From Deltaproteobacteria bacterium (lineage in GTDB: Bacteria > Desulfobacterota > Desulfovibrionia > Desulfovibrionales > Desulfovibrionaceae), in the NCBI GenBank assembly GCA_031266055.1, contig JAISBT010000097.1:1-42857 (forward strand): DNA of 42,857 nucleotides, in the 5' to 3' direction. Below the pieces are notes generated by a model, which had not been told where the DNA came from, ran no database searches, and saw nothing but the letters and a program-made list of their open reading frames with translations. The position numbers were made by a program, and so were the translations under genes. Shown one piece after another: positions 38,247 to 42,857 of the stretch (position 1 is the first letter of the stretch; every line of letters begins with the position of its first letter).

Positions 38247-39577
38247 TGTCGTCCAGGCAAATCTTGTTGCCGCTGGCGCTGTTAGCGGCGGGGTTCGCTC
38301 TGGGTCTTGCCTTCAGCCACGCCGGCTTCCGGCGCTTGGGGGATGCGCCGCAGGCGCTAAACGCCCGAACCGGGCCGCCGGAAGAAAACAGTGTGCACGA
38401 ACCCGGGAATTTTTCAAGCGAACCCAAGGTTCTTTACTGGTATGACCCCATGTATCCTGCGCGGCAATTTGACAAGCCGGGCAAATCGCCGTTTATGGAT
38501 ATGGATCTGGTGCCGCGCTACGCTGAAGACGCCTCGTCAGGCGGCATACGCATTGATCCAACTCAGGTGCAGAATCTGGCGGCGCGCACCCAGAAGGCGG
38601 AACGCGGCAGGCTGGTGTTTACGCGGGATATTCCGGCGAACATATCTTTTAATGACTACCAGATCAGCCGGGTACAGCCGCGCGCGGAAGGTTTTGTGGA
38701 GAAAACCCATGTTCTGGCGGTGGGGGATATGGTCAGCGCGGGTGCGCCTCTGGCGGATATAACCGTGCCGGGCTGGGCGGCGGATCAGAGCGAGTATCTT
38801 TTGCTGAAAAACCGGCGCGCCGCGCCGGAGATTATACGCGGAGTACGCGAACGAATGCGCCTGAGCGGGATGCCGGAGGAAATGCTGCGGGCGGTGGACG
38901 GTACAAACAGCGTCCAGACCAGAATGACCATTTACGCGCCTTTGAGCGGAGTTATCACGGCTTTTGACGTTTTCCCCGGTATGAATGTGGATAAAAGCAT
39001 GACCATTGCCGTCATTCAGGGCGTAAATCCGATATGGGCAACCGCGGATGTGCCGGAGCGGGACATGCGTCTGGTGGAAGGGAGCAGAAGAATACGCCTG
39101 ACCGTGCCCGCCTGGCCCGGTCTGGCTTTTTACGCGGACTCCTTTACCCTGCTCCCCAAGGCCGACCCGGAAACCCGCACCGTGCCGCTGCGCCTTACCC
39201 TGGCAAACCCGGAGGGCAAACTCAAGCCCGGACTTACGGCGACTGTGCGCTTGCGGGGCGTGGGCGAAGAAACCCTGCTTATACCCAGCCAGAGCCTGAT
39301 TGATTTGGGTGAGGAGCAGCATGTGATTATCCGTGCGGCTGACGGCGCTTTTGTACCCAAAAAAGTTCAGGTGTCGCATAGTTCCGCGGAGCAGACCGCC
39401 ATTGCCGCCGGTCTGGAGCCCGGCGATGAAATAGTGGTTTCCGGGTTGTTTTTGATTGATTCCGAGGCCAATCTGCGCGGCGCTCTGGAACGTATGCGCC
39501 GGGACGCCGCGGATAAACATCCCGGCGTGTCGCCCGTTATGCCGCAAGAACAAAATACCCCGGAGGCGGAGCGATGA
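38246..39577 (+). CDS. cusB: RND efflux periplasmic adaptor CusB
   Basis: CusB links CusA to CusC and accepts metal from CusF. The 443-residue protein has an N-terminal membrane anchor or signal ([17 protein letters not shown]), then a heavy-metal-binding domain [20 protein letters not shown] followed by DMDLVPRY. Next come the barrel-sandwich hybrid and helical hairpin ([29 protein letters not shown]) and membrane-proximal beta domains ([35 protein letters not shown]). The Met-rich N-terminal region is typical for copper transfer. It overlaps cusA by 4 bp (ATGA). Confidence 0.93.
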   Translation: MSSRQILLPLALLAAGFALGLAFSHAGFRRLGDAPQALNARTGPPEENSVHEPGNFSSEPKVLYWYDPMYPARQFDKPGKSPFMDMDLVPRYAEDASSGGIRIDPTQVQNLAARTQKAERGRLVFTRDIPANISFNDYQISRVQPRAEGFVEKTHVLAVGDMVSAGAPLADITVPGWAADQSEYLLLKNRRAAPEIIRGVRERMRLSGMPEEMLRAVDGTNSVQTRMTIYAPLSGVITAFDVFPGMNVDKSMTIAVIQGVNPIWATADVPERDMRLVEGSRRIRLTVPAWPGLAFYADSFTLLPKADPETRTVPLRLTLANPEGKLKPGLTATVRLRGVGEETLLIPSQSLIDLGEEQHVIIRAADGAFVPKKVQVSHSSAEQTAIAAGLEPGDEIVVSGLFLIDSEANLRGALERMRRDAADKHPGVSPVMPQEQNTPEAER

Positions 39578-42500
39578 TCGCCGCCTTAATCGTCTCCTGC
39601 ATCAGGAATCGTTTTTTCGTGCTGTTGGGAGCTGCCGCTCTGAGCATCTGGGGGGTCTGGGCCATGCTCAACACCCCTGTTGACGCTTTGCCGGATTTAT
39701 CCGACGTACAGGTAATCATCAGAACCCCCTATCCGGGCAAAGCCCCGCGCCTGGTGGAAGACCAGGTGACCTATCCTTTGACCACCGCCATGCTTTCCGT
39801 GCCCGGAGCGAAAAATGTGCGCGGATACTCGCTGTTCGGCGACTCCTATGTGTATATCATTTTTGAGGACGGTACAGACCTGTACTGGGCGCGCAGCCGG
39901 GTGCTGGAAAACCTCAGCCAGGCGCAGGGCAAGCTCCCCGCGGGGGTTTCGCCGTCTCTGGGGCCTGACGCCACGGGCATCGGCTGGATTTTGGAATACG
40001 CGCTGATCGACAAAAGCGGAAAGCACGATCTGGCGCAGTTGCGTTCTTTACAGGACTGGCTGCTGAAATTCGAGTTGTCCTCTGTGCCGGATGTGGCGGA
40101 AACAGCTTCGGTGGGCGGTGTTGTGCGGCAATACCAGGTAGTGCTTGATCCGGTGAAAATGGCGCAATACCGGGTCAACCTGCGGAGCATAAGCGAGGCG
40201 GTGCAAGCTTCCAACCAGGAAGCCGGAGGTTCGGTCATTGAGCAGGCCGGGGCGGAATATATGGTGCGCGCCGGCGGGTATCTGCAATCTCTGGACGATT
40301 TCCGTAAAATAGTCCTGAAGGCTTCCTCCGACGGCACTCCGGTTTATCTCGGCGATGTCGCCGACATACGCCTGGGGCCGGAGATGCGCCGGGGGCTGGT
40401 GGAGCTTGACGGCGAGGGCGAGGTCGCGGGAGGCATTGTTTTGATGCGCTCGGGTAAAAACGCCCGCACAGTGATCGCGGAGGTGAAAAACCGTTTGGAA
40501 AGCCTGCGGGACAGCCTGCCCGAAGGCGTGGAAATTGTCCTCACTTATGACCGCAGCGACCTTATAAACCGTGCGGTGGACAACCTCAAGCAGAACCTGC
40601 TGGAAGAATTCATCGTGGTCGCCCTGGTTTGCGCCGTTTTTCTTCTGCATGCGCGTTCGGCTCTGGTGGCTATTCTGTCTTTGCCCCTGGCGCTGTTCAT
40701 ATCTTTTATCATCATGTATTATCAGGGGGTCAGCGCCAACATCATGTCTCTGGGCGGCATAGCCATCGCCGTGGGAGCCATGGTGGACGCCTCGGTGGTG
40801 ATTGTGGAAAATACCCACCGCAAAATGGAAAAAGCGGCAGGGGACTTTCCCGGCGCGCTTGTCGGCCCGGAGCAAAGATGGGCGCTGATAGCGGAAGCGG
40901 CGGTGGAGGTGGGGCCGGCCCTGTTTGTAAGCCTGCTGATCATTACTCTGTCTTTTATCCCGGTATTCGCTTTGCAGGGACAGGAAGGAAAACTTTTTCA
41001 CCCCCTGGCCCTGACCAAACTTTACGCCATGGGCGGGGCGGCGCTTTTGTCGGTCATGATTATTCCTGTGCTGACCGGGTATTGGGTGCGCGGGAAAATT
41101 CCGGCGGAAGATAAAAATATAATCAGCCGTTTTCTGATCAAAATATATACCCCGGCGATCACTCTGGTGCTGGCCAGGCCGAAAACCGTACTGTTCGCGG
41201 CGTTGCTGACGCTGGTTTTTTCCGTATGGCCTTTGACGCGTTTGGGCGGAGAATTTTTGCCCAGAATGGATGAAGGCGATATTTTGTATATGCCTTCGAC
41301 CCTGCCCGGAGTTTCCGTGGCGGAAATGGGCAGAATTTTGCAAACAACGGACAAACTGATCAAAACCGTGCCGGAAGTGGCCCGCGTCTTCGGCAAGGCG
41401 GGACGGGCGGAAACAGCTACGGATACGGCCCCCCTGGAAATGGTGGAAACAACCATCAGGCTCAGGCCCCGGGAGGAATGGCGGCCCGGCATGACCGCGG
41501 AAAAAATTATCGAAGAGCTGGACGCCAGAGTGCGGCTGCCCGGAGTGGCCAACTTGTGGGTGCCGCCTATTCGTAACCGGATCGACATGGTTTCCACAGG
41601 AGTGAAAAGCCCCATCGGCATAAAGATTTCGGGCTTTAACACGGACGAAATCGATAAAGCGGCCGTGGCCGTGCAGAACGCCGCCCGGACAGTGCCGGGC
41701 GTATCTTCAGCCCTGGCTGAATCCCTTACCGGCGGCAGGTACGTGGATGTGCGGATCAGGCGGGAGCAGGCCGCGCGGTACGGCATGACGGTGGCCGAGG
41801 TGCAGATGTTCGTTTCTTCGGCCATTGGGGGCGAAATGATCGGCAACGTCATTGACGGAATAGCCCGCTACCCCATCAACATGCGTTACCGCCAGGAATA
41901 CAGGGACAGCCTGGCCTCCCTGCGCGAGATGCCCATGCTTACGCAGTCAGGACGGCAGATTACCCTGGAGGATGTGGCCGACCTCAATATGGCGGGCGGC
42001 CCCACCATGCTTAAAAGTGAAAACGGCAGACTGGCCGCCTGGGTATACATAGACGGCCGGGGGCGCGACACGGTTTCCATTGTGCAGGATCTGGACGCGG
42101 CCATCCGCAGCAACGTCACCCTGCCGCCCGGGACAAGCTATTCCTTCACCGGACAATTTCAAATGCTGGAGCGCGCCAATGCCCGGCTGCGGCTTATGAC
42201 GCCGGCAACCCTGGCCATTATTTTCCTGCTGCTTTTTCTGGAATTCAAGAGTATGCGGGAAGCCGCGCTGATCCTTCTGTGCCTGCCCTTTGCCCTGATC
42301 GGCGGGATCTGGTTCATGTATCTGCAAGGCTATGCCCTGTCCGTGGCCTCGGGCGTAGGATTTATAGCTTTGGCCGGGCTTGCGGCGGAATTCGGCGTGG
42401 TTATGCTCATGTATCTGAAACATGCGGTGCAAAACAACCGGGTTTTAAACTCCCCGGAAACAGCCTCCAGGCAGGAAATTATGCGGAACATAGACCTGGC

Positions 42501-42741
42501 TGTTTACGAAGGCGCGGTGCTGCGGGTGCGTCCCAAAGCCATGACGGTAATCACAACCGTGGCCGGACTGCTGCCGATTTTCTGGCGCGCGGGAACAGGG
42601 TCGGAAATAATGACCAGAATCGCCGCGCCCATGTTCGGCGGCATGGTGAGCGCCGCAATTCTTTCCATGTTCATTGTGCCCGCGGCTTATAAGCTGCTGC
42701 TGGCCCAAAAGCTGCTGAACAAAGCCGGACAGCTTGATTAG
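39574..42741 (+). CDS. cusA: Heavy-metal RND transporter CusA
   Basis: CusA is the proton-driven inner-membrane pump exporting Cu(I)/Ag(I). The 1055-residue protein has the 12-helix RND layout. The HME-RND signature [19 protein letters not shown] in TM4 carries the proton-relay Asp. The porter domain has [39 protein letters not shown], and [20 protein letters not shown] after TM7. [20 protein letters not shown] contains a Met that corresponds, from memory, to a copper-binding Met of E. coli CusA. The stop TAG is shared with an element B copy. This completes a full cusCFBA operon, with no cusRS two-component genes in the window. Confidence 0.95.
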   Translation: MIAALIVSCIRNRFFVLLGAAALSIWGVWAMLNTPVDALPDLSDVQVIIRTPYPGKAPRLVEDQVTYPLTTAMLSVPGAKNVRGYSLFGDSYVYIIFEDGTDLYWARSRVLENLSQAQGKLPAGVSPSLGPDATGIGWILEYALIDKSGKHDLAQLRSLQDWLLKFELSSVPDVAETASVGGVVRQYQVVLDPVKMAQYRVNLRSISEAVQASNQEAGGSVIEQAGAEYMVRAGGYLQSLDDFRKIVLKASSDGTPVYLGDVADIRLGPEMRRGLVELDGEGEVAGGIVLMRSGKNARTVIAEVKNRLESLRDSLPEGVEIVLTYDRSDLINRAVDNLKQNLLEEFIVVALVCAVFLLHARSALVAILSLPLALFISFIIMYYQGVSANIMSLGGIAIAVGAMVDASVVIVENTHRKMEKAAGDFPGALVGPEQRWALIAEAAVEVGPALFVSLLIITLSFIPVFALQGQEGKLFHPLALTKLYAMGGAALLSVMIIPVLTGYWVRGKIPAEDKNIISRFLIKIYTPAITLVLARPKTVLFAALLTLVFSVWPLTRLGGEFLPRMDEGDILYMPSTLPGVSVAEMGRILQTTDKLIKTVPEVARVFGKAGRAETATDTAPLEMVETTIRLRPREEWRPGMTAEKIIEELDARVRLPGVANLWVPPIRNRIDMVSTGVKSPIGIKISGFNTDEIDKAAVAVQNAARTVPGVSSALAESLTGGRYVDVRIRREQAARYGMTVAEVQMFVSSAIGGEMIGNVIDGIARYPINMRYRQEYRDSLASLREMPMLTQSGRQITLEDVADLNMAGGPTMLKSENGRLAAWVYIDGRGRDTVSIVQDLDAAIRSNVTLPPGTSYSFTGQFQMLERANARLRLMTPATLAIIFLLLFLEFKSMREAALILLCLPFALIGGIWFMYLQGYALSVASGVGFIALAGLAAEFGVVMLMYLKHAVQNNRVLNSPETASRQEIMRNIDLAVYEGAVLRVRPKAMTVITTVAGLLPIFWRAGTGSEIMTRIAAPMFGGMVSAAILSMFIVPAAYKLLLAQKLLNKAGQLD

Positions 42742-42857
42742 AGCAGTTTAACTTTGAAAAGTTGGACTGCTCTGCAAGGATTTGCTTGCAAATCCTTGCC
42801 GCGAAATGCTTGCAGGCGGGCTTTGCCCGCCGTTAAGCAAGCATTTCAAGCGTAAAA
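42740..42857 (+). repeat. Element B, full copy at the window end
   Basis: It begins in the cusA stop codon: AGAGCAGTTTAAC pairs with GTTGGACTGCTCT. It continues with GCAAGGATTTGC/GCAAATCCTTGC, the outer stem GAAATGCTTGC/GCAAGCATTTC around GGCGGGC/GCCCGCC, and ends AAGCGTAAAA. The outer stem differs in sequence from the copy at 6465 but is fully paired. Confidence 0.85.

Noticed and set aside
40048-41343. 431-residue antisense frame inside cusA
   Set aside because: Gln/His/Arg-rich, low complexity, no motif, fully inside a well-supported transporter gene.

Overview
The window looks like a chromosome segment of a strictly anaerobic Gram-negative bacterium, most likely a Desulfovibrionaceae-type deltaproteobacterium. 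This assignment is inference from gene content: LPS-heptose synthesis (gmhA), an outer-membrane CusCBA efflux system, MlaFE lipid transport, a PxxKW-family cysteine-rich protein, the anaerobic NAD route (nadA/B/C) and several NtrC-type sigma-54 activators. No rRNA, tRNA, transposase or CRISPR array was recognised.

Layout. 0.1-6.4 kb (minus strand): gmhA, then an operon pgi - sensor kinase - NtrC-type regulator - glycosyltransferase. 6.7-12.4 kb: PLP aminotransferase, M24 peptidase, UbiA/MenA-type prenyltransferase, a truncated histidine-kinase-like membrane protein, mgtE. 12.6-15.3 kb: nadC and nadB. 15.65-18.67 kb: an unusual two-gene unit made of a membrane-anchored TIR-domain protein with three tandem extracytoplasmic beta-type repeats, overlapping a DHH-family phosphoesterase with a C-terminal extension. 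18.7-24.1 kb: mtaB, then a SLOG-like gene, psd, pssA, a nitroreductase and nadA. 24.4-31.4 kb: PxxKW protein, RidA, and a D-proline reductase locus: PrdR-like activator, sigma-54 promoter, prdA, prdB with Cys at the presumed Sec position, and a fused prdE-prdD gene that is a circular permutation of PrdA. 31.8-35.6 kb (minus): mlaF, STAS-mlaE, a small gene, lysA. 35.7-42.7 kb: a small secreted protein and a complete cusCFBA copper/silver efflux operon.

How the parts fit. NAD synthesis genes sit on both sides of the TIR/DHH pair; TIR domains commonly consume NAD+ and DHH enzymes hydrolyse nucleotide messengers, so the pair is a credible uncharacterised signalling or defence module. The prd genes would let the cell use D-proline as an electron acceptor under PrdR/sigma-54 control. 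psd and pssA form the phosphatidylethanolamine branch. cusCFBA exports Cu(I)/Ag(I).

Nearly every intergenic gap is filled with dispersed palindromic elements, named here A to D. Element A is a 171-172 bp MITE-like unit with about 22-bp imperfect terminal inverted repeats, in three full and several partial copies. Element B is a 120-170 bp multi-hairpin unit that begins TAGAGC and often overlaps the stop codon of the gene before it; its stems vary between copies but stay paired. Elements C and D are smaller hairpin units. These repeats explain several apparent N- or C-terminal extensions of ORFs.
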